The notes beneath the pieces were generated by a model. That model made no database searches and was not told where the DNA came from. It saw nothing but the letters and a program-made list of their open reading frames with translations. The translations under genes were made by a program, and so were the position numbers. This document shows, in pieces, positions 12,857 to 24,999 of a stretch of 64,000 bases of DNA; positions within the stretch are counted from its first letter, which is position 1, and the number at the start of each line of letters is the position of its first letter. Source of the stretch: Meloidogyne chitwoodi (lineage: Eukaryota; Nematoda; Chromadorea; Rhabditida; Meloidogynidae). The stretch lies in contig JACZZP010000006.1 of NCBI GenBank assembly GCA_015183035.1, positions 1,240,001 to 1,304,000 of the forward strand, given 5' to 3'.

Positions 12857-13913
12857 AGAAATAAATTTTTTAAAAGTCGCGTAAAATTTAAATATAATTT
12901 TCTTCTCTTTTATACCACTGTAGCTGATTCCGGAAAATTCCTCCCAAAATTTTGGAAAATTTCTTCCCGAGGTAAATTATTTGAAGGTTCTTTTCTGTAA
13001 ATTTTCCGTTCACCATCTAGCTTTTAGTTTATCAAAAAATATAATTGAAAATGAAAGTTTGATAAAATATTAAAATTTTTGTAGGTAAAATTTTGTCTAT
13101 TTTTTTTGAATATTTTATTTTTATTAAATCCATTAATATTAAATTTTTTGTTTGTAAATTTAAAAATATCATTTGAAATCTTATCTTGAAATTTAGTTTT
13201 AAATATATTTTTTTTAATTTAAATTCATCTAGAATATAAATACCATATGAATGTTTTTTTTAATTTTAATTTAACAATATAATAAAATAATATTTAATTT
13301 ATACACTTCTTTTAAATACATATAAAGATGAATATTTTTTTCATTTTAAGCTTAATATTAAAACTTGTGTCAAATGTGAGCAAACAAATAATTTTATTAT
13401 TAAAAATATTAAAAGATGAGGTGCCTCTAGCAATTACTATCAAACTCCTCCGGGCACCTCCTCTGAGCAAAAACTTAAATTAATTTATTATAAAGTGATG
13501 ATACATTTTTTGAAAAATTATTTTATATACTTATACATATTTTTGATAAAATTTTTAATTTTTATTAAATTATTAGAATGAAAATAAGAAAAATATTTCT
13601 ATGCATTTTAGTTCGTCTACTGGTAATAAATTATTTTATACAGTTAATTTTTTAAGCAAATATATATTAACCAAATAAAAGTATTTATTTAATTTTTTAT
13701 TTTACTATTTTTATTATTTTTTTTTAAATTATGTATTTTCTTAATCACTAAAAAAATTTTTGTCTTTAAATCCTTTGTTTTCCCATAAAGAATTAAATAA
13801 AATATTTAAATTAGGTAATTGTGGGACTTTTGGAATAATTTTTTATTTCATTTATTAACAATTTTATAAAAGTAAAATTTTTTATATAAAGCAAAAGTTT
13901 TTAAAAATTACAA
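12857..13913. other. Intergenic, AP-2 gene upstream region
   Basis: Very AT-rich sequence with no convincing gene. The only clear structure is the GAGGTGCC/GGCACCTC dyad at 13418-13460. It should contain the AP-2 promoter. Confidence 0.5.
13418..13460. repeat. Perfect 8-bp dyad, GC-rich hairpin in an AT-rich spacer
   Basis: GAGGTGCC (13418-13425) and GGCACCTC (13453-13460) can pair around a 27-base loop. It stands out because the surrounding kilobase is nearly all A and T. It could be a small structured RNA or a chance dyad; no family is recognised. Confidence 0.35.
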
Positions 13914-15779
13914 ATGAGTCGTTTTGGTAAACGTCGTCCACAATGTGTTGCTTCTGAGGAAGAAGGAGTTGCAGCGATACAAAAACAACAACAAGTTTCT
14001 ATTATTCCAGTTAATATTCAAAGGACAAGACAAAATGAAAATATTCAAAATCAACAATTAGGTATAGGATTAATTTTTAAATTAAATTTAATTTAAAAAT
14101 AATTAAAGGATTAACATTTCGTTCATCAATTGGATGTCAATTTGGGGAACAGAATTTACAACAAAATTCTTTTATTACAAATTGTTGCTATTTTTCACCT
14201 GAAAATATTCAAAATAATAATAGATATAATAATAATATTATTTCTAATGAATTTACACAACAAGAACAATTTTCAAATGAATGGATATTAGAAAACAATT
14301 TAAATTATTTATCTCAGCAACAAGTTTAATTATTTTTGTTTTTTATTTAAAATAATTAATTAATTAAAAGTTATCTTTCCCTTCAACTTCAAATGTTCAA
14401 TCTTCTTCTAATAATCAACAGATAGTTCAAAATTATTACAATATACCAATGCAAATGTCTTGCCAAGAAATGTCTATTGATGGTAGTTTTATACAAAACC
14501 AAATGATTAATTCAATATTAAATGGTATTAATAAAATAAAATATTTAAAAATTTATATTTAAGAAAATACTTGTGTAAAAACTGAAGGAGAGAATATTCT
14601 TCAATATAAACTTTCTAATAATTCAATACCACTTTTTCTACAAAGTCGGTCACCTTTTGAAACATTTTGCACTGTTCCAGGTATAAAAATAAATATTTTA
14701 TTAAAAACAAACTTTTAGGAAGAACAAGTTTATTAAGTAGTACAACTAAACATAAAGTAACTGTTGGTGAAATCCAAAGACGTATAAATCCTCCTGAATG
14801 TCTTAATGCTTCATTAATTGGAGGAATTCTTAGAAAGTAATTTAAAAAAATTTCTTTTTAACATTTTTAAAGAGCAAAATCAAAAGACGGAGGAAAAGCT
14901 TTAAGAGAATCATTAAAACGAATAGGTCTAAGTTTACCAGCAGGAAGAAGAAAATCAACTTGTGTAACTGCTTTTACAGCGTATAATTATTTTTAATAAA
15001 ATTTAATAATTTTAAATTTATTTATTTTCAGACTTGTTGAAGAAGAAGCTTTACATTTGGTAAAAATAATTCTTTTAATTATATTTTTCTTATTTTAATT
15101 TAAAAAAAAGGCTAATGACTTTCGAATAGTTTTGCAACGAGAATTTCCAATGAGAGATTCTGCCCTTTATCTAAATAACCGTTTTTTACAATTTTCAAGT
15201 CAATCAAATGCTAATGAATTAATTACAAGACGTAAAACAACGCTTAATTTTGCTAAGTAAAACAATAATAATAATTATTTTTTTCCTTTTTTAAATATTT
15301 ATAGAATATTTATAAAAGAATTTTCCGAACTAATAAATAATGATCGAAGTCCTATTGTTGATCGAAGACCAGAACTTATTTTAGATTCTTGTATTCAAAA
15401 ACGATTAACACATTTTTCTTTGGTAGGTTTATTTAAAATATATAATAATATTATATGTATATTATTTTTTTAAACATTTTTTTAGATAACTCATGGTTTT
15501 GGTGGAATTGCAATTGTAAAAAATTTAAATAATAATAATATTAGGATTAGCATTTCCATTTTCAATTCATTTCATATTCTTAAAAAAATAATTTATTAAT
15601 AGTTGGCCGTTTTGGAAGTAGTAAATAGCTGTATTAGTGAATCTCTCAAATCTTTGGAAAAGATAATGCAAAATAATAATAATACACAAACTCATAATCA
15701 AACGTCACTACAAATAACAAATGAAAACAATCGAGGAACAAATTTACTGTTTAATCATCAAAACAATGAAAATATTTGA
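13914..15779 (+). CDS. AP-2 family transcription factor
   Basis: A nuclear DNA-binding regulator of the AP-2 (TFAP2/aptf) family. The N-terminal half is a Gln/Asn/Ser-rich low-complexity region (starting [11 protein letters not shown]). The C-terminal half is the AP-2 helix-span-helix and basic region, spread over several exons: [99 protein letters not shown]. The order and spacing match animal AP-2 proteins, including the basic PAGRRK stretch. After that it ends in a short Asn/Gln-rich tail, with stop TGA at 15777-15779. Introns are 40-60 bases of A and T. Nematodes have several aptf paralogues and I cannot say which this is, so no symbol is given. Confidence 0.93.
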
Positions 15780-16418
15780 AAGGATTTAGATAATATGTAT
15801 TACATATTTAAATTTATTTAAATGATTTTTTGACATCGAATAAAATTTTAGTAAAATTTATTTTCCTTAAAAATTAAAAAAAGAAACTATTTATTACTTA
15901 TAAAAACATATGTAAAGAATTTCCACAATTATGCAATAGGATTAGGCCCATATATTGAAAATGTTAAAATAAGTATATAACGAAAGTGAAATTTTTAATA
16001 AACAATCAGGCTACTTTTTAGAATAAACATTATTTATAATTAATACGAATTGGCTAAAATTTTAAAGTTTAAAAAATATATTAAGACGAATATGTAGGTT
16101 CTTTAAAAAATTATTTATTAATTGTCAAGAATATCCTGTAATTTAATTATATAAATTGGGAATATAATTACTAGGTTAAATTATAAAAAAAGATTGCATT
16201 TATTCTTTTTCTTGTAAAATTTCCAAATTTTACCTAAAGATTATGTGTATATAATTTCGTTTAGTTTGATTCCAAAATTAATAAAGTTCTGAAAATTATA
16301 TACAAAATTTCGTATCAATAGGTTTAAATTTGGTAATTTTATATACAAGAGAATAAAAACAAACATTTTATAATCCAACCAATTATTTTTTATTTAAGAT
16401 ATTTTTGATTTCAAATTT
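15780..16418. other. Convergent 3' intergenic region
   Basis: AT-rich sequence between the 3' ends of the AP-2 gene (+) and the kelch-like gene (-). It contains AATAAA-like signals suited to both 3' ends and no open frame of note. Confidence 0.45.
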
Positions 16419-19168
16419 TCACATTAAAGTACAGTCCTTGTCTTTCTTCTCTTGTGGCGGATAATGTGGATAACCACCACCCTGTTGGTTGTATGTAGGA
16501 TCAATTCCAGTACTTCCAGTTGGATATGGTGAACTTCCAGCAGGATAAGGAGGAGCACCACCCGGATATGGCGGGACATTCCCTGCTTGTGGCGCTCCTG
16601 CTTGTGAGGGATCCCATCCATAACCTGCTACAAAATAATTTTTAACTAAAATTAAATATTTACCTCCAGAGTTCGGATATGGTGTATCGTATTGTGGTTG
16701 TTGTTGATTTGGAAGTGGATAAGCTGTTGCCTGCGCATAAGGTGGAGGCGCCGTTGTGTGTAGACCTCGAATGCGTAAAATTCGGACGTGTGTTCCTGTA
16801 GGTGGCATTCCAGGCAGAGGCTCGTCAAAATCTCCCCATAAGTATACATTTCCTGAATAATGTATGTAGCTTTCAAGACTTAATGTTAGATTAGGATTAA
16901 ATCAAAATTGGGGTTGAATAAAATTAATCAACTCACAACACTTAAAACGCAAAAATATACATAAAAAGAAAATTATCGTTAATTTTTACTTACCCGAATT
17001 AGCAGTAGTCAATCGTGGTTCAATTAAAGGCACAGGCATTTGTGCAGGTATTTGATTCCATTTAAATGAAGTCAAATCCAATACCCAATAATCTACTAAA
17101 CGAACAACACCGCCATCTCCATAATCAATTTCACCGCCTGCCAAAAGAATAAAGCCGGAGATTGAGTCAATCGCTGCCTGTTTACGAGGTGGAGGAAATC
17201 CTCTTGCTGGATCGGCATTTAAATATTGAGTACTTAATTGACCACGAGTACTTAGATTTAAAACATGCAAACGGCTATGATCAAAATGTCCATCAGGACT
17301 TGATGAGAGGAAATAGAAATTTCTAAATTTATTTTTTATTTTATTAATGTTTAGAAAGTGTTTAGAAATATACCCTCGACTAACAAATCCATCATAAAAA
17401 TGTGAAAGTTCAGATCCTGGCACCGAAAAACGATCCATCGGTTCCTGTGGCCCACTTGCTTCTGCATTAATTCGAACAACATTAAAACCAGGTCCATGCA
17501 CAACTACAAGCTGGGGCTCATCCTCCCGCATTGTACAAATAAATTCTGAGTCAATTACAATAGGAGCAGTAAGCAAAGAATGAGGATCGGCCATTAAAGA
17601 CATTCCATCTGAATTCATATTAACACGCCAAACATGCATCTGAATTTTTGTATTTACATATATATTATCTATAAGCAAAATTGAAAATTGTTACCGTCTT
17701 AATTATTTTACCAGAGTATGTATTGTATAGGGTCCACCCCTGAATATCAACACCCTGAATATCGCTCCCTGAATATCAACACCTATAGATCAACCGGCCC
17801 TGAATCTCAACACCCTGAATATCAACTCCCCTGAATATCAACTACCTTTTGATCAACGCATTTTTTTCTTTTTTCACTTTTTTTGTTTTATTTTTTAATT
17901 TTTCTTTGACTATATGCAAAGAACTTGGATTGGAGCGAATCAATTCCACCACGTTTTCCAATAGAAATGTGGAACAACAAAAACATAACAATCGATCAAA
18001 TGCCGCGAACTACAAACAATGCTTAATCGTGGCTTTCTCTTGCATTTTTAATCGTCATTCTCCAAATCCGTACCATCTTCTACGTGCTCTTTTGGATGAG
18101 CAGGTTTTATAAATAATTTTATCTATAATTCATTATTTTTATTTAGGTTAGGGTAGATACAATTGCAGTCAAAATTTTATCTGGAGAAGTGATTCCACTT
18201 TTCAGTAGGCTTGAGTATGCACGTGCCAATGATCGTCTGTTGAATATTTTAAGATCTGAAGTGCGAGATCCAATTGAATATCGTACTGCATGTTCACACT
18301 ATATCCGTTTCTAATTTATTTCTATTGCTCAAAATTATTAAGTATATCTAGTTATATTTAAATTTTGAACCTGTTTGATATATATTTTTGATTTTTAAAA
18401 TAAAATTTTCATTTAAATTGCTAGAATTAATTTTTAAGAAAGAAAAAATGCGTTGATCAAAAGGTAGTTGATATTCAGGGTGTTGATATTCAGGGTGATC
18501 CCGTATTGTATAACTGAATTTTTATGTCTATAACAGGGGAAAGATTAATTGTAGTGAAATTTCTACAGAGTAAAAAGGTCAAAAATACTTCCCGAAAATT
18601 TTCTTGGTACGAGTCTGATTTTTATCAATAAAATTTTCAAGTGGTGAAAATTTTCAAACAGTCATACCATTTGGGAAAATTGTTTACGCAATTAAATATT
18701 TATTATAAAATTCCACATAAACCAACCACATATTGGCCATAATCTTCAGATTGTGTAACTAAAGCAAATGCAGTTCCTCCACTTGGTGATGGACTTCTTA
18801 GTGCAAAGAGGAATTTAACACGTCCTGAAAATTTTAAATAAATCAAATTCAGGTCTTTTTAATTGCCTTGGACACGCAAATTTATTTCACCGACAAAGCA
18901 TTTTCGATTTGTATCAAAAACCACTAAACATGTCATTCCCTTTCGTCCACCACTGGAAAATCAGATAAAAAGATTTTTTAAATAAGAAATATTACGTTGT
19001 ATAACATGTATCGTCAGCAACCGGATCATAAAGAAAATAAAGTTTGCTTGTATCTCTAGATTCCTGTACATCTTGAAAAACGGAAAGTCGCCACTTTCCA
19101 TATTGTTGGTCAAGTGAATCGGGTGCTTGTCCCCACGGAACAGTAATATCTTCAGTATTCGCTTGCAT
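16419..19168 (-). CDS. Kelch-like beta-propeller protein with Pro/Tyr/Gly tail and CaaX terminus
   Basis: The start [19 protein letters not shown] (ATG 19166-19168) leads into a mostly beta-type domain with kelch-like blades: [75 protein letters not shown]. About 100 residues of Pro, Tyr, Gly and Gln follow ([18 protein letters not shown]). The last residues are KDKDCTLM and stop (16419-16421). Cys-Thr-Leu-Met fits a CaaX box, and a terminal Met usually favours farnesylation, so membrane attachment is inferred. There is no signal peptide. The intron from about 17669 to 18777 carries a decayed Mutator-like element. I do not recognise the orthologue, and the kelch assignment rests on blade-like motifs only. 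Confidence 0.7.
17730..18502. mobile_element. Mutator-like (MULE) element remnant in the kelch-like gene intron
   Basis: A 773-bp element flanked by a perfect 10-bp duplication GTATTGTATA (17720-17729 and 18503-18512), within the 8-11 bp range of Mutator elements. Its ends start GGG(T/A)(C/T)CACCC and continue into inverted copies of CTGAATATCAAC, with the unit CCCTGAATATCAAC repeated several times on the left. The inverted ends include a long match covering CTACCTTTTGATCAACGCAT. It encloses transposase fragments (17922-18314). Confidence 0.85.
17922..18314 (+). pseudogene. MULE transposase C-terminal fragment, frameshifted
   Basis: One frame reads RFPIEMWN (17952-17975) and PRTTNNA (18003-18023), then a stop where MULE transposases usually have Glu in N-A-E. 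A different frame then reads [18 protein letters not shown], and after an apparent 45-base intron [14 protein letters not shown] and [15 protein letters not shown]. The succession FPI-MWN, PRTTN, HPN-L-L-EQ is typical of the C-terminus of eukaryotic MULE transposases. The stop and the frame change show it is dead. Confidence 0.75.
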
Positions 19169-19571
19169 TTTGTCTTAAATATTTTAAAGACAAGTATAAA
19201 ATATTGAAAAACTAGTTAAAGAACAAAATTAAAAAAATTAAATATCAAGAATTTATTTATTTTTATTAAAACTTCAAAATATAATACATATGTATTAGTA
19301 AGTTTAAAATGATTTATTAAGATAGTAAATAAATTTCTGTTACATAAAAGAGACGCAACTAAAGAATATTTTTTTAACAAAATACGCACTGAAATTTAAT
19401 TTTAATGCTCTCGTTAGTTGTACTCAATACATAAATATTTTCATTTCACAACAACCATTCAAGTAAGTAAATATTACGCTCATGAATTTTTATCTATGTT
19501 ATTGATTATTTAAAAAAACAAACAAAGAGAAGTAATATTATGTAATAAGGAATATTTTTGAATATTATTTG
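19169..19571. other. Intergenic, kelch-like gene upstream region
   Basis: AT-rich sequence between the kelch-like gene start and a transposable element. It likely holds that gene's promoter. No other structure is seen. Confidence 0.4.
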
Positions 19572-20319
19572 CAGGGTAGCACAAGGCCGGTTAATAATGG
19601 TCCCCTCGATTAACGGTTTACCGGATTTTTAGAGACCCGAATACCGGTTCAGGTTAATTGAAAATCTACGGTTTCCGCGCGGTTTCCCCGGTTTTTAAAA
19701 AGTTTATATCATGTAAAAATCGATGAAAAACTTTTATTACATGTGTATTTATATCAGACTTTCGCAGTTGAGTGAATCTGTCAGGTTGGGTTTTCGTGAC
19801 GAATAAATTTTAAAAATATCAGGTTCCTAATTATTTTAAGCGCCGAAGGCGAAAATTTAAAAATTTATTGCACTCTTGTCACAAAAAATTCTCCTTTTTA
19901 GCGCTATAGTCGAAAATTTGACTTTTATTTTTAATTAAAAAAATTGGTAAACGAAAGAAATATAAATCCAACAAGGAGTAATGAATTATCGATATCCGTA
20001 CATTTAAAGCATCGAACCTTTGTGGGGTTTAGAATTATAGTCTAGATTGCTTACCACTCAACCACACTTGAATTAATCGAAAAATCAATTAAATTGTAAA
20101 TAAATCATTCCTTTTTTCCTCCAAGCAAGAGAGTTAAAGAAATTAAGGAGACGGTTCAAGTCGGGAGAATGATGAAGTTACTTTAGTCGGAATTTCCATA
20201 ATATGCCATTCTTAGGGGTGTGTTAACCGGAATAACCGCTGGTTAGGACACCCGGTTAACGGTTTACCGAATTTTTGGATCCCGGTTATCGGTTCCGGTT
20301 AATCGACTTTGCTACCCTA
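19572..20319. mobile_element. hAT-like non-autonomous element with CCGGTTA-rich ends
   Basis: The ends are AGGGTAGCA on the left and TGCTACCCT on the right (9-bp inverted repeat). The flanks ATTATTTG (19564-19571) and ATTATTTA (20320-20327) agree at 7 of 8 positions, as expected of an aged 8-bp hAT duplication. Just inside both ends lies a direct repeat, not inverted, built on CGGTTTACCG and CCGGTT-TTAAT. The middle holds a repeat unit starting GCGCCGAAGGCGAAAATTT, also present at 53.7 kb, and a tRNA-like segment near 20002-20068. No transposase is seen. Confidence 0.72.
20002..20068 (-). other. tRNA-like segment (A-box and B-box) inside the hAT-like element
   Basis: On the minus strand TGGTTGAGTGG fits a pol III A box and GGTTCGATGC fits a B box about 40 bases later. 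An anticodon-like arm CTAGA-CTATAAT-TCTAA lies between. The acceptor stem does not pair well and the T-stem is imperfect, so this is more likely a decayed tRNA or SINE head than a working tRNA gene. Confidence 0.3.
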
Positions 20320-20390
20320 ATTATTTATATCATCTTTTCATAAGAATTTAAGGAAATATGTAAATATGTAGGATTGATAAATTTGTACAG

Positions 20391-21067
20391 ATGCACAAAA
20401 TTTTTGATAATCCATCGAAAAAACACGAGGAAAAACCATTAAAAGCAAAACTCTTGAATTACAGAAAAAATAGAAAACAAACGATATTAACAAAAGAAAC
20501 ACAAAAACAAAAAAATCTGCAACAACAAACACAAAACAGTAGAGATTTTCCTACATCAAATTTATTTAAGCAGGTTCTTTGAATTTTTGTTTAAGTTTTT
20601 ACTTCAAATTAGCAACAACATAATACAGAAGATATCAAAAGAGAAAAAATAAAAAATGAATTACTTCAATTACCAAAGCCAGCATGGCGGAGTGTTCTTG
20701 AAAATTTTGGTTTTGATATTCTAGACAACTATCCAATGAGAAAATGGAGAGAATTTTGTGCAAAAAATCCATTAGTGTGTTGGCTGTTTACTGGAATCAC
20801 TTGGGCAATTTGTATATTTTTTTATAAGTTAATTTCAATTTTCTATATTATTTAGGTCAATTTTTGGCTGCTAAAGCAGAATTTGGTTTTGCTTTCTTTG
20901 CACTTTTTCTTCTACTTTTAATTCTTTTAAATCTTGGTGTACGTGAAGAAGGGGAACTGTCTGCATATTCAGTATTTAATGAAAACTTTATTCGACTGGA
21001 AGGGGAACTAACGAGTGAAGATTTCGAAAATGAAATTTTAATGAGACGAGTGGGAAAGGCAGATTAA
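20391..21067 (+). CDS. SAYSD1: SAYSvFN-domain membrane protein, SAYSD1 orthologue
   Basis: Three exons (20391-20573, 20613-20811, 20856-21067) give 197 residues. The N-terminus is basic and Gln/Lys-rich. Two hydrophobic stretches follow (CWLFTGITWAICQFL, and EFGFAFFALFLLLLILLNLG), then the family signature ELSAYSVFNENF and the C-terminal L-GELTSEDFENEI segment seen in human SAYSD1. SAYSD1 is an endoplasmic reticulum membrane protein that binds ribosomes, the UFM1 system and the translocon to clear stalled nascent chains (family knowledge). The phase-1 intron at 20812 is needed to keep the frame. The start is the first ATG before a continuous basic region; an upstream non-coding exon cannot be excluded. 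It converges with the glutaminyl cyclase gene. Confidence 0.88.
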
Positions 21068-21264
21068 TTTTGTGTATAAAGATTACGTGTATTTATTTTT
21101 TTAAATATTTTTTAGTTCTCTTATTCTATTATTTATTTAAGAATAGTAACTTTTTTTAGAAATATTTAAAATTTTTGTTAATTAAAGCGAAAAATACATG
21201 TTTATTTTTAAAGAAAAAACAAAATTCAAGTAATCACAGAAATATATTAATAAAAGTATAAAAT

Positions 21265-22880
<1,616 letters not shown>

Positions 22881-23452
22881 GGAAATTTACAGAATTTCTT
22901 TGCGATCCAGTATTGGTTCTAAAATAACAAAATTATATAAAAATTAAAATATATTACGAAAGAATAATTTATGAAATGTGGAAAACCAAAGGTTATTAGT
23001 AATAAAAATTTTTAATAAAAAAAGTTAGTGCTGACAAAAACACACAGTGAACAACAAACAATTTAAAAACATTTATTTACATAAAAAATGTATTAAATTT
23101 AATTCAGAATTTAAACAAAATATATGCACAAATGAGTAAAAAAGAAATCACAATGAGTATACAAATAATAGTGAAATTACCGGTAAAATGAAAAAAGTTA
23201 AATTAACTATCAATATTTGACAAAATTGAAAAGGAAATATTTATTTCTTAAGTCGATTATCTCTTATCATATATCATAATGGAAAGAAATGTTTAAACTA
23301 GAAAAAATGAGATAATTCTTTATTTACATACATATCTAATTAATCCAAAATCTCAAATGATTCACGGCATTTGAGAAACAAGATTAATATATTTAATTGA
23401 GAAAAGCTAGGCTGTTATAGGTCAAAAAAAAAGAGAACCGACTTTTAACAAA
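22881..23452. other. Intergenic, glutaminyl cyclase upstream and MATH-BTB 3' side
   Basis: AT-rich sequence without a gene or structured repeat. It should contain the glutaminyl cyclase promoter and the 3' UTR of the MATH-BTB gene. Confidence 0.4.
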
Positions 23453-24810
23453 TTAGATGTTATCAAATCTATGTTCGACTAGAGGATCTTGTTTTGTTGC
23501 ATTCTTCTGTATTTGCAGCAATCCATCATGTAGTATTGCAGCCAAACTCTGTTCGCTTTTTTCAGATTCGGAGACTTTAGCCAAATGGAATGCAAGAATT
23601 TTCTGTGAGCATTCATTGATCTCTGCGAACTCTGCAATGTTTTCAAGAAGCCGAGCGCAAAATTCGGTCGAGTTGATGGAGTTTAGACAAAAACACTATC
23701 AACATGAATAATATGTTAAAATAGCAAAGAATGTAAATTTTAAACTAACTTTCAATGAACTCAGTCCATATTGTTCAGCCATTCTGAACTTAAAAACAAA
23801 ACATCTAAGGCTCTCCTCGATGAGAAAACGCTCGCAACGTTCTTTTACTACTTGCAAGTCATATTTGTCACATAATTGAAGTATGGTCTCAACATTGTGG
23901 TCTAGAATTAAAAGTAATTTAATTTTATAATTTAGTGACAATTCTAGACAAACCAGTAGGCTTTCCATTGTCAGGATATATGCAAGAGAGCATAACACCA
24001 AACATTTCCACATCAACTTCCTTATCATTTATTTCAAATGTTTGTGTTTGACATTCACGAAAGCGATCTTCAAAGAAAAATGCTCGAAAGTAAGGAGAAT
24101 GAGCGGCAAGAAGCTAAATGAAAATTTCATAACTAACAATGAACAAATTATTTTAGCTCAACGCAAATTTTTTAACTTACAAATTTATTCACCGCAAAAA
24201 CCTTTCCATTCACCAATATTTGATCTTCTTTAGTCGGAATACTTAAAATTAATTTTATATTATAAAAATAAAAAAACAACCCATATCCAATTATTTCTTT
24301 TACATTAATCAATGCTTCTATTTCCAAAGATGTATCTTCATATTCTCCATTTATGCTTAAGGAATAACTTCGACTGCCTGGATCCAGAAGTCTCGTCCAA
24401 TTAACAAATGGTTGTTTAGCACAAAAATTATGTTCGAAATTTCTAACAAAATCCAATTCACGAGACTTGATTATAAATTTAACTATAGCTCTACACGACC
24501 AATAGTTTGATTTATTCATCCAATTGCACCATACCTTAAAGATTAGTTCCCATTTGAAACATATAAAATACATACATAAACAGCTAAGGTTGGTGGAGAA
24601 TGTTTACCTTCATCCGCACTTTTGAGCACTTCCAATCTCCTAAATAATTTTTATAAATGTTAGCAATTATTTAAATTTTGAAGAAATTTACCAGGGAAGT
24701 TTAGCAATTTTCTCAGTTGGTGAAAATTTAGCCTCTGTGCCAAGTTCTATGACTTTATCGATCCTAAGACGTACAATACCATTTAAATCCATGTTTTCAC
24801 TTTCTGACAT
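23453..24810 (-). CDS. MATH-BTB domain protein (BATH family, Cullin-3 adaptor type)
   Basis: The start (ATG 24808-24810) reads MSESENMDLNGIVRLRIDKV. The MATH domain follows (KLPWRLEVLKS, VWCNWMNKSNYWSCRA, DPGSRSYSLSINGEYEDTSL), then the BTB domain: DQILVNGKVFAVNKF, LAAHSPYFRAFF, EINDKEVDVEMFGVMLSCIY, VETILQLCDKYDLQVVKERC. The tail is alpha-helical (STEFCARLLENIAEFAEI) and ends RFDNI with stop at 23453-23455. In nematodes this architecture marks BATH adaptors that bring substrates to Cullin-3 ubiquitin ligases, MEL-26 being the best known. The BATH family is large and fast-evolving, so the substrate cannot be guessed. All domains look complete. Confidence 0.9.
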
Positions 24811-24999
24811 TCTCAATAATGAAAAGTTTTGAAGTATATGGTTTAGAAAAATAGGAAGAGGCACAACAAGGCGCGGGACGATCTTCGATCACTAATTCAA
24901 CTTGAGTGGTGATGGACCACAATTGTGTATTATTTTTGTGAAGTTCAAGGGTTGATCTATAATGTGTTGATCTATAGGGTTTAAACTACATGTAACACA

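Noticed and set aside
20002..20068. Functional tRNA gene
   Set aside because: A and B boxes fit, but the acceptor stem does not pair and it lies in a transposable element; listed only as tRNA-like.
20338..20532. Minus-strand hydrophobic frame opposite SAYSD1 exon 1
   Set aside because: Phe/Val/Leu runs are the complement of the Lys/Gln-rich coding exon.
23457..23711. Plus-strand 84-codon frame
   Set aside because: Exactly antisense to the last exon of the MATH-BTB gene.
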